Positions 54,801 to 63,906 of a stretch of DNA of 64,000 bases are shown one piece after another. Position numbers and translations under genes: made by a program. Positions within the stretch are counted from its first letter, which is position 1, and the number at the start of each line of letters is the position of its first letter. Source of the stretch: Candidatus Electrothrix aestuarii. Its GTDB lineage: Bacteria > Desulfobacterota > Desulfobulbia > Desulfobulbales > Desulfobulbaceae. The notes below the pieces were generated by a model that saw only the letters and a list, made by a program, of their open reading frames with translations, was not told the DNA's origin and did no database searches. The stretch spans positions 331,001 through 395,000 of the forward strand of contig CP159373.1 of the NCBI GenBank assembly GCA_032595685.2, given 5' to 3'.

Positions 54801-56360
54801 CACAACTACCGCAGTGTCACCATGAACGGCAACATTTTTTATCCCATGCCACTTCCCATTAATAACACTTGGATAAACTGAAAGTCTCTGTTGCAATTTC
54901 CACTCGCCTTCAGAACGAGTATAAACGTAACTCACAGTAATACCTTCAGGATTAAGAGATGATTCCCAACTGCGTGACCCTATCACAATAGTATCTTCAT
55001 CTATAGCAATACTGGCGCCAAAATATCCCCATACCTCCCCAAAATCATGATCATCAGGAGATACAATTTTTTGCTGCATTGTCCAGTCAGTAGTCTCAGG
55101 GCAAGAACGAGTAAAAACATATGCTGCTCCCCCGTTGTTGAAATCAGGTAAACCAACAACTGCTGTATTACCGGACACCGAAACAGAGTAGCCGAAATTG
55201 TTACCATCAGGAGCAACCATAAATTTTTGCCCAGAATTTGAATTGCTATCCCCAAACACATGCACAGAACCAGAATTGTCGCCTTGGTCGTCATCACTTG
55301 TGACTCCAATCACGACAGTACCATCGGACAGAGCTATTGGCGAATTCTCCCAAGATGTTCCCACCGATAATCTTTTCTTCTGGATCCAAGTATCATCGTT
55401 AAAACGAATATAAACATAAGTACTGTCGTCTTTATCATAATTACTGATCAAGGCTGTATCGCCATCCAAGGCAACGGTATTTCCGAAGTATTGACCACTG
55501 GCTGTCATTTTCGTCTGCTGGGCCCAACTACCGTCATTTTCTCGAACAAATATATAGGCTGCTCCATCCCTGTCTCCATAACTACGTGCTCCAATCAGGG
55601 CTACGTCACCGGACAATGACACGGAGTAACCGAAATAGTCAGCATGATGACCATCTGCGTCAGCAGAAACAAGCTCTGCCTGCTGAGTCCAAGTGCCATC
55701 TTCTGAACGATTAAAAACATAAGCTGCTTCGCTGCGAGTACCAACCAAAGCTGTATCGCTATCCAGAGACAAAGAGATACCAAAATAAGAATATTCGCCG
55801 TTAGAGCTCATCAACTTTGCCTGCTGATACCATAATCCGTCTTCCGCACGGGCAAAAACATAGACTGCACCTCTACGCTCCTCATCGGAATAGGCTCCAA
55901 CCAAAGCTGTGTTGCCGGACAATGAAACTGAATAGCCAAAGCTATCATGAACAGCACCATCTCCCACAATAAATTTTGTTTCTTGAACCCACGTACCGTC
56001 ATTCGACTTCACAAAAATATAGGCTGAACCGGACGCTCCAATCAAGGCAGTATCTCCGTCCAAAGACAAGGACTTGCCGAAATTAACCTCATCGGTGACA
56101 GTAATCTTTTCCTGCTGATTCCAAGAATCGTCTTCTGCATGAATAAATACATAAACGCCACCACCACCTTCAATAAAAGCGGTGTTACCATCTAAAGCCA
56201 CACTCTCACCGAATCTATCATCTTCATGTCCATCATCTGCCAATATTTTTTGCATTTTATCTAAACGCATTTCATCTAAGTAAATATCCGCCCGTACTCC
56301 CCCACCAAAACAAACACACATCCCAACTATAATCAAAGACAACCACAATCGTTTTCTCAT
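51804..56360 (-). CDS. Giant secreted FG-GAP-like repeat protein with thrombospondin-3 repeats
   Basis: 1518 residues from the ATG at 56360, chosen for GGAGGATG upstream and the signal peptide that follows (about 24 residues, ending VRA). Most of the protein is a long series of 'DGDTALIGA..GAAYVFTRS..TWTQQ.KL...D' repeats of the integrin alpha/FG-GAP propeller kind. They are broken by calcium-binding thrombospondin type-3 repeats ('DNCPL..NPDQ.D.D.DGIGD.CD', about residues 770-900 and 1340-1400) and a C-terminal InlB B-like repeat ('[12 protein letters not shown]'). Probably extracellular adhesion or matrix. The last residues are hydrophobic (VLPAVYLLLL). Confidence 0.85.
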   Translation of the reverse strand: MRKRLWLSLIIVGMCVCFGGGVRADIYLDEMRLDKMQKILADDGHEDDRFGESVALDGNTAFIEGGGGVYVFIHAEDDSWNQQEKITVTDEVNFGKSLSLDGDTALIGASGSAYIFVKSNDGTWVQETKFIVGDGAVHDSFGYSVSLSGNTALVGAYSDEERRGAVYVFARAEDGLWYQQAKLMSSNGEYSYFGISLSLDSDTALVGTRSEAAYVFNRSEDGTWTQQAELVSADADGHHADYFGYSVSLSGDVALIGARSYGDRDGAAYIFVRENDGSWAQQTKMTASGQYFGNTVALDGDTALISNYDKDDSTYVYIRFNDDTWIQKKRLSVGTSWENSPIALSDGTVVIGVTSDDDQGDNSGSVHVFGDSNSNSGQKFMVAPDGNNFGYSVSVSGNTAVVGLPDFNNGGAAYVFTRSCPETTDWTMQQKIVSPDDHDFGEVWGYFGASIAIDEDTIVIGSRSWESSLNPEGITVSYVYTRSEGEWKLQQRLSVYPSVINGKWHGIKNVAVHGDTAVVVVGGSRAVLDYDYGIAYVFVRSAGVWRLQQEIAVAGSEESFGSSVSIDGETIVFGAMLDDDSGENTGAAYVYTRTGEVWNQQQKILCPDATGWDLFGSSVSLSGDTLLVGASIYNENSSSGTAYVFTRFDNEWSLQQRIAYPQISDPREYGLFGEGEQVSLDKDTAVIGGGSSAYVFTRSGDVWTQQEKLVPDYGEQGKFGFSVSVDGGNIVIGFPFFTDVGYVYFYGQGGACDTDNDSIIDDQDNCPLDVNPDQVDTDGDSIGDACDPRPDEQDSDSDADEVYDYIDNCPATYNPDQKDMDNDGFGDICDCDMDADGVGNEQDNCPLTANPTQRDRDEDGIGNICDSDVVCSFNPETVQNLLSEGGDALEKFGFSVSIDGDTAVVGSPGDFYNEGFSGDEFAAAGAAYIYTRSDNTWVYQQRLVAPDGMEHDGFGSAVSLNGDTIAIGSLSLNSVYIFVRSENMWVLEQQLAVDDATIHPFGFFSLAVDGDTLAVPAVRYEGGNFVSLVYIFTRSGFVQGPIEADIMWRWELQQEIAVDGDSYFYGGLGEPEVALEKGTLVVSFPDGVHVYARSHYNTDDTLVTPFPNTSACFDGDISLFPDVVYPFSLSTDVWYLQQKITNFGGAVSLYGDTLVIGSSDAVNIFVRLGTAWVYQQKLIYDEYSGEDSGRAVAVNKDIIVVGSPYSSYWREQPGSIYIFTRSCPEDTVWKQQQKITAPSNIIGGYEYFGSAVAVDDGIIWAGFPGDDEIGTDAGSVRVFNQIDGICTCDDIDGDGVTAWEDNCPLIPNPDQSDVDNDWIGNACDDDNDNDGIIDGQDNCPLVDNPDQADSDNDGIGDVCDEYIITPSAGTGGSISPGTPQVLAHGAAIGFTIMPLGGYAIEQVEGCGGSLVDNTYTIAPASTDCTVIAIFRELDSDEDGIDDAWEMQYFGALTTADATTDYDRDGYTDLQEYLNSLNGETDPKEGAYDPTVRNAPRGTGWSMRGGVLPAVYLLLLQKG

Positions 56361-56449
56361 GACACATCCTCCTTTTCCCCACGACCTTTTACAAAACACA
56401 TACAGCAAATCAAAGGCCTCCCTTATTTTTAGTGGAGCACCCAAAAAAG

Positions 56450-56481
56450 AAAGCCGGGGACGTTACTCCACGTCCCCGGCT
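56450..56481 (-). terminator. Terminator of the RCC1-repeat gene
   Basis: AGCCGGGGACGT pairs with ACGTCCCCGGCT, followed on the minus strand by TTTCTTTTTT. Confidence 0.85.
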
Positions 56482-56495
56482 AAAAGAAACTCTGC

Positions 56496-59400
56496 CTATT
56501 TTTCACCTTTCTTCGCGGGCTTTCCTCTATTACCACCGCAACCAGACTGAGCTGTTGCGGAAACAATCTCGTTCTTTTCCGCTTCTGTGATCAATCCTGC
56601 TGCAAGGAAACTCCTTGCAGTCCTGGCGACAGTAGAAACATACGCACCGTGATTCTTCCACTCGTTATCTGTTCCTCTCGGCCCTTCGCACGGGCAAAGT
56701 TGAGCAAGCGAGCAACCAGTCGCATCAACGACATCACCGGGCGCGGTTTCCGGGCATTGATCACTCAAATCGGCAACTGAATCTCCATCATCGTCCTCAT
56801 CGCAGATATCCCCTTCACCATCTCCATCCCAGTCGGCCTGGTCAGGATTGGCAAGCAACGGACAGTTATCCGATATATCAGGGATACCATCTGCATCCTG
56901 ATCACTCAGGACAAAAGTTGCCGTAACCTCACAGTCGCCAATAATTTCGCCAGTGGTGTAGGTGTTGCCATCGAGAGTCCCGTTGCAGCCTCCAACAGAA
57001 GCAATAACGTACCAAGTATCCGGTGTAATGGTGAAGCTGGCTGTTTGACCGTAATCCACTATCTGCTCCGCATCAGGGCTGATACTACCGTGCTCGCCCG
57101 CTGAAGGGGTCACAGTGTATCTGGTGAGGACAAAATGAGCAGTCACCGCTTTGTGTTCCGACATGGTCACCGTACAGGTTCTGGCGGCGGCATTGGTTGC
57201 ATCGCAGCCGCTCCATGAGGAAAAACTCGTATTTGCGCTACCTGCTGCCGGAGCGGTCAACGTGATAACAGTTCCGCTGGGAATGTTGGTTTTACTGTAG
57301 TTGGTTGTGCCGCTGTATGCGGAAGGATTGCCGGTGATTGCGACTCCAGGCATACCTGACGAATTGACAGAAAGGCTCCAAGTTGCAGCAGCAGTTCTGC
57401 TCCAGCAATTAGCATTTTGATCGTTGATGTCCACCCAGAAACGGGAGTCATTAGAGATTTGACCCGGTGCGTAGAATCCCCAACCTCCTGAGCGGGTATT
57501 TTGGGGCCATGTGTCGCCGTAAAAGTTATTCTCATCCATTCCATAAACCCAGCGACCGTCATGGAACTCAGCGACACGATATCCCGGACCAAGTTGCGCC
57601 TCGCAATATGCATTGACATCATCCAGGGTGGCGAACGCATTGCCCTGCACAGGTGTTGTCAATTCGGCAGTTCCCTCAACCCAACCTGTATAATATTCTT
57701 TATTCATACCGCCACCAGCAGGAGGAGGTTCATAAGGCGGTCGAGTTGAACCATCCACTTGCACGCACAGCACCGGTAATAGGACCGAACAAGAGCTATC
57801 GCCCTGATAAGGATTACAAGGACCTCGATTCGGACCAATTTCGCCATAACAATCCACCTTGGTGATATCAAGGTCAGCATTATAGCTGTAAACTCCCCAA
57901 GTCATCCCATTTCTGGATGTATGCGGTGTAAAACTGGCCGTAACCTCACAGTCTTCGCTGATAGGAGCAGTGGTGTAGGTGCTGCCGCTCAGAATTCCGC
58001 CGCAGCCTTCCACTTTGTCTACGATATAGCCTGAGTCAGACAACACCGTAAAGGTCATGGTTGCTCCATGATTCACTGTCTGCGGGGTGTCCGGGCTGAT
58101 GCTACCACCGGTGCCTGCCGAGGGAGTAACGACATATGAATCAGAATCCGGCCAAATAATCTGCACAGGACTTTCTCTCCACGCTGTCCCGTCGCCGAGC
58201 TGGCCTGTAGCGTTATCTCCCCACGTCCAGAGACTGCCATCCATTTTCAATGCAACGGTATAGTCTCTTCCCGCGATCACAGTCTGCCAGTCTGTATCTG
58301 TTCCGATCTGAACAGCACTGTTTCTCTGCATTGTTGTCCCGTCGCCTAATTGTCCGCTATCATTGAAACCCCACGCCCAAAGGGTGCCGTCGGTCTTTAA
58401 GGCAACAGTATGATCACCTCCAGCCGCCACAGCCTGCCAATCTGTATCTGTACCCATTTGTACAGGACTGTTTCTGTTATCTGTGGTTCCGTCACCGAGC
58501 TGACCGTACTTATTAAATCCCCACGCCCAAAGACTGCCGTCGGTCTTCAAGGCAACAGTATGCCAATCTCCAACCTCTACGGTATGCCAATCAGTGTCTG
58601 TGCCGACCCGCACCGGACTGTTCTTCTGTGTTGTTGTCCCGTCACCGAGCTGACCAGCACCATTGTGTCCCCAAGCATAGAGACTGCCGTCGGTCTTCAA
58701 AGCTACAGTATGCACATATCCAGCAGTTACCTCTTCCCAGTCATTATCTTCACCGATATGAACAGGATTATTCCTCTGTGTGGTCGATCCGTCGCCGAGC
58801 TGACCGGAACTGTTGTATCCCCAAGCCCAGAGGGTACGATCACTCATCAAGGCAACAGTATAATACTGTCCGGCAGAGACAAGTTGCCAATCAATATCTG
58901 TGCCAATCTGAACAGGGGTATATCTAGTGCTTATTATTCCATCACCAAGTTGGCCATAGTTGTTAGAACCCCACGCCCAGAGACTACCGTCGCTCTTCAA
59001 GCCAACGGTATGAAACCATCCGGCGGTTACAATATGCCAATCAATATCAATTCCGATCTGAACAGGACTGCTTTTGCCGTTTCCACTCCCGTCACCAAGT
59101 CGACCAACTCCACCAGATCCCCACGCCCAGAGACTATCATCCGTTTTCAAGGCAATGGTATGCCAAATCCCAGCTGCCATATTCTTCCAATCGGTATCTG
59201 AACCGATATGAACAGGGCTGGTTTTATTACCTCCAGTCCCATCACCGAGCTGACCGGAAGAGTTCCATCCCCAAGCCCAGAAGCTACCGTCGCTCTTCAA
59301 AGCGACAGTGTGATAACTTGTGGCAGCCACCATCTGCCAGTCAACATCCGAGCCTATTTGAATAGGGCTACTTTCGCTGTCGCCTACAGTGCCGTTACCA

Positions 59401-60380
59401 AGTTGACAGTAAATATTATTTCCCCAAGTCCAAATACTACCGTCTGTCTTCAAGGCCGCGATGTGATAAGTTCCGGCAGAAACAGCCCGCCAATCAGCAT
59501 CTGTGCCTATTTGAACAGGATTAATTTTGTTGCTTCTTGTCACGTTTCCAAGTGTGCTGTAACCATTAAATCCCCAACCCCAGAGACTGTTATCGTTCTT
59601 TAAGGCCAAAGTATAACTTTCCCCGGCTACCACCATCCGCCAGTCAGTTTCCCCGTTAATCTGAACAGGTGTGCTTCTATTATCTGTGCTTCCATCTCCA
59701 AGCTGACCGTAGCTATTTCTTCCCCACGCCCATAGGCGACCATCTGCTTTCAGAGCTACTGTGTGGCCGTATCCAGCGGTGATATTCTGCCAAGGGGTAT
59801 CATCAGTATCAATCCGCATCGGATTGTTTTGATTATCCGTGGTCCCAGAGCCAAGCTGACCATAATAATTCCATCCCCACGCCCACAGGCTACCATCTGT
59901 CTTCAAGGCTAAGGTATGATGCTTTCCGGCAGCAATATCCTGCCAGTCAGTATCAACGCCGATACGCACCGGACTATTTTTCTGTGCAGTTGCTCCGCTG
60001 CTCCCATCGCCGAGTTGACCGTACCAGTTATATCCCCAAGCCCAGAGGCTACCGTCTGTCTTCATGGCAACAGTGTGAGAATACCCAGCAGCAACTTTCT
60101 GCCAGTCTGACTCCGTGCCAATTTGCACCGGACTGTTCTTATTGAGCTTCGTTCCATCACCAAGCTGGCCATAATCATTATTTCCCCAGGCCCAGAGACT
60201 GCCGTCACTTTTGATGATGACAGTATGGTGTGATCCAGTAGCTACTTTTTCAACCTCAGCCCATGCCCCGCTTGCCCCCAAATGCAGGGTGAACAAACAA
60301 ACCACCGGGACAAGCAATAGCATTTTCCAACAGGCCATATCCGATACCATCCATCCGTTAAACCACAATCGTTTTTTCAT
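56496..60380 (-). CDS. Giant secreted protein with 14 RCC1 repeats
   Basis: 1294 residues. The ATG at 60380 follows GGAGGATTAGCT. A signal region runs to about residue 41 (Ala-Trp-Ala). Fourteen repeats of the form '[17 protein letters not shown]' alternate with 'DTDWQ.VAAG..HT.ALK', the RCC1 blade, enough for two seven-bladed propellers. After this come two InlB B-like repeats ('[16 protein letters not shown]', '[16 protein letters not shown]'), a fibronectin-like insert with Cys pairs, thrombospondin type-3 repeats and a C-terminal '[19 protein letters not shown]' helical module. An extracellular binding role is likely. Confidence 0.88.
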   Translation of the reverse strand: MKKRLWFNGWMVSDMACWKMLLLVPVVCLFTLHLGASGAWAEVEKVATGSHHTVIIKSDGSLWAWGNNDYGQLGDGTKLNKNSPVQIGTESDWQKVAAGYSHTVAMKTDGSLWAWGYNWYGQLGDGSSGATAQKNSPVRIGVDTDWQDIAAGKHHTLALKTDGSLWAWGWNYYGQLGSGTTDNQNNPMRIDTDDTPWQNITAGYGHTVALKADGRLWAWGRNSYGQLGDGSTDNRSTPVQINGETDWRMVVAGESYTLALKNDNSLWGWGFNGYSTLGNVTRSNKINPVQIGTDADWRAVSAGTYHIAALKTDGSIWTWGNNIYCQLGNGTVGDSESSPIQIGSDVDWQMVAATSYHTVALKSDGSFWAWGWNSSGQLGDGTGGNKTSPVHIGSDTDWKNMAAGIWHTIALKTDDSLWAWGSGGVGRLGDGSGNGKSSPVQIGIDIDWHIVTAGWFHTVGLKSDGSLWAWGSNNYGQLGDGIISTRYTPVQIGTDIDWQLVSAGQYYTVALMSDRTLWAWGYNSSGQLGDGSTTQRNNPVHIGEDNDWEEVTAGYVHTVALKTDGSLYAWGHNGAGQLGDGTTTQKNSPVRVGTDTDWHTVEVGDWHTVALKTDGSLWAWGFNKYGQLGDGTTDNRNSPVQMGTDTDWQAVAAGGDHTVALKTDGTLWAWGFNDSGQLGDGTTMQRNSAVQIGTDTDWQTVIAGRDYTVALKMDGSLWTWGDNATGQLGDGTAWRESPVQIIWPDSDSYVVTPSAGTGGSISPDTPQTVNHGATMTFTVLSDSGYIVDKVEGCGGILSGSTYTTAPISEDCEVTASFTPHTSRNGMTWGVYSYNADLDITKVDCYGEIGPNRGPCNPYQGDSSCSVLLPVLCVQVDGSTRPPYEPPPAGGGMNKEYYTGWVEGTAELTTPVQGNAFATLDDVNAYCEAQLGPGYRVAEFHDGRWVYGMDENNFYGDTWPQNTRSGGWGFYAPGQISNDSRFWVDINDQNANCWSRTAAATWSLSVNSSGMPGVAITGNPSAYSGTTNYSKTNIPSGTVITLTAPAAGSANTSFSSWSGCDATNAAARTCTVTMSEHKAVTAHFVLTRYTVTPSAGEHGSISPDAEQIVDYGQTASFTITPDTWYVIASVGGCNGTLDGNTYTTGEIIGDCEVTATFVLSDQDADGIPDISDNCPLLANPDQADWDGDGEGDICDEDDDGDSVADLSDQCPETAPGDVVDATGCSLAQLCPCEGPRGTDNEWKNHGAYVSTVARTARSFLAAGLITEAEKNEIVSATAQSGCGGNRGKPAKKGEK

Positions 60381-60808
60381 AGCTAATCCTCCTTCTTATA
60401 ACGTTTACAAAACGAGCAAAGACTCCGCAAAATCCTGCCCACCTCCTCCATCCTTTTCCACAACCCGAAAAGAACTGACAGACATAACTCGGCAAAAAGC
60501 AGACCATGATTTAAAAAATTTAACCTCACTTAATAAAAAGTACAAAATGCTATACAAAACCAATAAGGTACAAAAAGAGCAGTTCAATCATATCGAGTGC
60601 AACAAAGAAGAATTCTGAGAGGAGATCCCAGGAAGGCAAAACAAAAAAACGTCACCAAGTGACATTTTTACGTCAAAACAACGAGATAAGAATAATTATT
60701 GAAATTAACAAAAAAGCAGGCTAGTATTTTACTCTTAAAAAACAGGATGAAAATGAATCGGCAGCAGGAAAGAAGTGCCGGGAGAGAACTCAAATCACGG
60801 GGTGAAGA
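60381..60808. other. AT-rich divergent intergenic region
   Basis: Holds the ribosome-binding site and presumably the promoter of the RCC1-repeat gene and of the membrane-protein gene at 60809. A small hairpin GTCAC/GTGAC lies at 60651-60663. I see no further gene. Confidence 0.4.
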
Positions 60809-61081
60809 ATGCTGGGAAAAGTTTTTTGGGGAATGGTGATTCTGCTCTTTATCGCAATATTAGTCATTCCATTTATCCTGCCCTCTTATTATGCAAACCA
60901 AGCAGACGCTCAGTATAATAATGAGCAGTATTATGATGAGAACTATGAAAGCGAGGGAGATAACGGGGACGACATTGACATCGATTTCAAAAAACGCCGC
61001 AAGAAGACCTCCACAGGAGGCTTCTTTTCAAAAAGCGTCCGATCCTCAGGCGGTTCCCGTAGCTTCAGCAGCGGCAAATAA
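60809..61081 (+). CDS. Small membrane protein with acidic and Ser/Gly-rich tail
   Basis: 90 residues: one membrane helix (residues 5-28), a Tyr/Glu/Asp-rich stretch, an Asp-rich segment, a basic KKRRKK patch and a Ser/Gly tail ending in 'GGSRSFSSGK'. It lies directly before the membrane-anchored spermidine synthase gene, and small proteins of this kind accompany DUF350/spermidine-synthase loci. A GGGGTGAAG-type ribosome-binding site supports the start. Function unknown. Confidence 0.6.
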   Translation: MLGKVFWGMVILLFIAILVIPFILPSYYANQADAQYNNEQYYDENYESEGDNGDDIDIDFKKRRKKTSTGGFFSKSVRSSGGSRSFSSGK

Positions 61082-61090
61082 TCAGCATTC

Positions 61091-62629
61091 ATGCCTTCCA
61101 ACCAACTCCGCCTGACCCGATCGCGGGCAGCGGTCCTGCAAATTTCCGTGCTGGTGGTCGCGCTGTGCGGCATTGTCTACGAGCTGCTCATCGCCACGGT
61201 GTCTTCCTACCTGCTCGGTGATTCAGTCCGCCAATTTTCCATCACCATTGGTTTGTTCATGGCGGCAATGGGTCTTGGTGCTTATATCACCCGCTTTGTG
61301 AACAGCCACCTCATTGCCCGCTTTGTTATCATCGAAATTTTAGTGGCCCTGATTGGTGGCCTTTCCACGGTCATTCTTTTCCTGGTCTTCCCCTGGTCAG
61401 GATTTTATCAACCCACTATGTACGGGTTGATCATTACCATCGGCACTCTAGTGGGTATGGAAATTCCCCTGCTGACCCGAGTACTCAGCGAAAGCGGGGA
61501 TATCCGCCGTTCCATCGCTGATGTCCTTTCCCTGGATTACGTGGGTGCGCTGATCGGCTCTGTTGCCTTTCCGTTGTTCCTCTTGCCCTTTCTTGGCCTG
61601 TTCCGGGCGAGCTTTGTTATAGGCTTTTTCAATGCCGGGGTGGCGCTCTTCAACGTTGCGGTCTTTTCTGCTCTCCTCCGTTTTCCGCGACGATATGCGG
61701 CCTTGGCTCTACTGACCTGTGCCATGCTCATCTCGGTACTGGTGACCAGCGAACAGATTACTGCCTTTGCCGAAGGTCAGCTCTATGCCGACCGCATTAT
61801 CTTCTCGGAGCAGACCCCGTACCAGAAGATTGTCCTGACCAGGGAAGCAGGAAACGACCGCCATCGCCTCTACCTTGACGGTCATATCCAATTTGCCGAA
61901 TCCGATGAATACCGCTATCATGAGGCCTTGGTGCATCCTGTGCTCTCTGCGCCAGGCCCTCGGAAAGAGGTACTCATCCTTGGCGGCGGGGACGGTCTGG
62001 CGGTGCGGGAAATCCTGAAATACCAAGATGTGGAGCGCATCACCTTGGTGGATATTGATCCAGCTATCACCAGGATCTGTTCCACCCTGGCCCCGATTAC
62101 TCGCCTGAATCAAGGAGCCCTGCAAGATCCTCGGGTACGAATCCGCAATGAGGATGCCTTTGCCTTTCTTCGCCAAAGCAAAGAGGTCTTTGATCGGGTT
62201 ATTATCGATCTACCAGACCCTCATAACGAGGCTTTGAGCAAGCTCTACAGCGTAGAATTCTATACTCTGCTGTCCCGGAGATTAGCACCGAGCGGTTTAG
62301 CAGTCAGTCAGTCCACCTCTCCCCTGATGACGAAAGAAACCTTCTGGGCTGTCGGTGAAACCATGCATAGTGCGGGTTACGATGTCCTACGCTACCAGGT
62401 CAATGTCCCCTCTTTTTCCGGGGACTGGGGCTTCACCCTTGCTGCCCGCCCAGGCTTTCTGCCAACCAGCTTTCTCATCCCGGAAAACAAAACCCGCTTC
62501 CTCACCAGCCGACTCATGGAAGCGGCCACCGTTTTTGCCAAGGATGAACAGGTGCAATCAGCCCTGACCAATTCTATTTTTGAACCCAAACTCTATCTGA
62601 CCTACAACCGGGAAGCAGCCCGTTGGTAA
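61091..62629 (+). CDS. Membrane-anchored spermidine synthase-like protein
   Basis: 512 residues. Residues ~1-215 form about seven membrane helices. The C-terminal half is a spermidine synthase fold: 'SEQTPYQKIVLTREAGNDRHRLYLDGHIQFAESDEYRYHEALVHP' and the AdoMet-type loop 'VLILGGGDGLAVREIL' followed by 'VDIDP'; 'VIIDLPDPHN' holds the catalytic Asp region. It transfers an aminopropyl group from decarboxylated AdoMet, here possibly onto a lipid or membrane-bound acceptor. Genomic partners DUF350 and SpeD-like follow. Confidence 0.9.
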   Translation: MPSNQLRLTRSRAAVLQISVLVVALCGIVYELLIATVSSYLLGDSVRQFSITIGLFMAAMGLGAYITRFVNSHLIARFVIIEILVALIGGLSTVILFLVFPWSGFYQPTMYGLIITIGTLVGMEIPLLTRVLSESGDIRRSIADVLSLDYVGALIGSVAFPLFLLPFLGLFRASFVIGFFNAGVALFNVAVFSALLRFPRRYAALALLTCAMLISVLVTSEQITAFAEGQLYADRIIFSEQTPYQKIVLTREAGNDRHRLYLDGHIQFAESDEYRYHEALVHPVLSAPGPRKEVLILGGGDGLAVREILKYQDVERITLVDIDPAITRICSTLAPITRLNQGALQDPRVRIRNEDAFAFLRQSKEVFDRVIIDLPDPHNEALSKLYSVEFYTLLSRRLAPSGLAVSQSTSPLMTKETFWAVGETMHSAGYDVLRYQVNVPSFSGDWGFTLAARPGFLPTSFLIPENKTRFLTSRLMEAATVFAKDEQVQSALTNSIFEPKLYLTYNREAARW

Positions 62630-62654
62630 ATCATTTTACGAGGAGGAGCATGTC

Positions 62655-63521
62655 ATGATCAACTTCACAGAAACCGCTGAGCTCTATTACGGTATGCTGT
62701 ATATCATCTTGGGAATTGCCGTCCTGGCACTCAGTAAAGTCATCGTCAACCTGATGAGCCCATATAAAATCAACAAGGAGCTGGTCCATTCCGATAACCA
62801 GGCCCTGGGCGTGACCTTGGCTGGTTATTACGCAGGAGTAGTGATCATCTTCCTGGGGGCAGTTATCGGGGAGAACGAAGCGGAGACCGCAACTTTTGGG
62901 AGTCTCTTTCTTGAAGCTGTGATTGATTTAGGCTACGCAGTGTTTGGCATCTTTGCTCTGAATCTCTGCCGTAAGGTGGTAGACATGGCCATCCTCTATA
63001 AATTCAGTACGGTGAAGGAGATTATCACTGATCGCAATATCGGTACCGGCGCAGTAGAGGCAGGAGCCATGATCGCAACGGCCCTGATGATTGCCGGTGC
63101 GATCAATGGTGCAGGATCTCTTCTCTCCACCCTGGTCTTCTTTGTCCTTGGTATGGGCCTGCTCATCCTGTTCAGCCATTTTCACGCCTTCCTTACGCCC
63201 TATGATGACCATGACGAGATTGAGAAGGACAACGTGGCTGCTGGCGCTTATCTCGGCTTTTCCCTGGTGGCCCTCGGTATTATCGTGCTCAAGGCTACAG
63301 CCGGGGACTTCATCAGCTGGGGCTATAACCTCTCCTGGTTTGCCGGTTATGCTATTATCGGTTTTCTCGGATTGGCGGTCTTACAGAAGCTGATCCTGAC
63401 CGTCTTCCTGCCTGGCGCCAATATTGAGGAAGAAATCAGCCGAGACCGCAACATGAACATCGCCTGGATAGGTGGTACCATGAGCATCGGTGTTGCGGCG
63501 CTGATTTTCTTTCTGCTGTAA
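62655..63521 (+). CDS. DUF350 membrane protein (two DUF350 halves)
   Basis: 288 residues, about eight helices in two similar halves ('DNQALGVTLAGYYAGVVIIFLGAV' and 'KDNVAAGAYLGFSLVALGIIVLKA'), the hallmark of YjfL/DUF350. These proteins are found with spermidine synthase, AdoMet decarboxylase and ATP-grasp genes in envelope-modifying loci. GAGGAGG precedes the start. Function unproven. Confidence 0.88.
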   Translation: MINFTETAELYYGMLYIILGIAVLALSKVIVNLMSPYKINKELVHSDNQALGVTLAGYYAGVVIIFLGAVIGENEAETATFGSLFLEAVIDLGYAVFGIFALNLCRKVVDMAILYKFSTVKEIITDRNIGTGAVEAGAMIATALMIAGAINGAGSLLSTLVFFVLGMGLLILFSHFHAFLTPYDDHDEIEKDNVAAGAYLGFSLVALGIIVLKATAGDFISWGYNLSWFAGYAIIGFLGLAVLQKLILTVFLPGANIEEEISRDRNMNIAWIGGTMSIGVAALIFFLL

Positions 63522-63526
63522 GAGAT

Positions 63527-63889
63527 ATGGAGTTAGGAAAAGACCTGCAAATGGCAGAAGGCACGGTGTTCCATGCCGCGCTCTCCTTCACTAATGTGGG
63601 AGCGGACCTCGGTGATAAGAAGCTCCTGCAAAAGGTGGCAGAACGTATCGTGGAGCATTTCCGTCTGGATGTGGTGGATGTACATTGGCATTATTACTCG
63701 CCTATCGGCATCACGGGAGTCTATGTGCTCCAGCAATCCAGCCTGACCCTCCATACCTGGCCGGAATTCAACAAGCTGGTGATTGACGTCACCACCTGTG
63801 GCGCTGAGGTGGATCTGGAGATTATTCTGCCAGAGTTAAAGGCAGAGCTGGCTACGGATACGGTGCGGCTTTCTGCTGAGGTCCTATAG
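63527..63889 (+). CDS. AdoMet decarboxylase-like (SpeD-type) protein
   Basis: 120 residues of the prokaryotic SpeD family. The usual self-cleavage site Glu-Ser is here Gln70-Ser71 ('QQSSLTLHTWPE'); Ser71 aligns with the pyruvoyl-forming Ser, His76 with the processing His and Cys91 with the proton-donor Cys. The His that normally follows the Ser is replaced by Ser72. It may still process and make decarboxylated AdoMet for the aminopropyltransferase at 61091, or be a divergent version with another role. Six bases separate it from the DUF350 gene. Confidence 0.85.
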   Translation: MELGKDLQMAEGTVFHAALSFTNVGADLGDKKLLQKVAERIVEHFRLDVVDVHWHYYSPIGITGVYVLQQSSLTLHTWPEFNKLVIDVTTCGAEVDLEIILPELKAELATDTVRLSAEVL

Positions 63890-63906
63890 AACCGCCTGTT
63901 CCTTCA

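Noticed and set aside
53453-60110. Several plus-strand frames of 60-260 codons across the two giant repeat genes
   Set aside because: They are antisense images of periodic repeats, with biased composition and no start signals.
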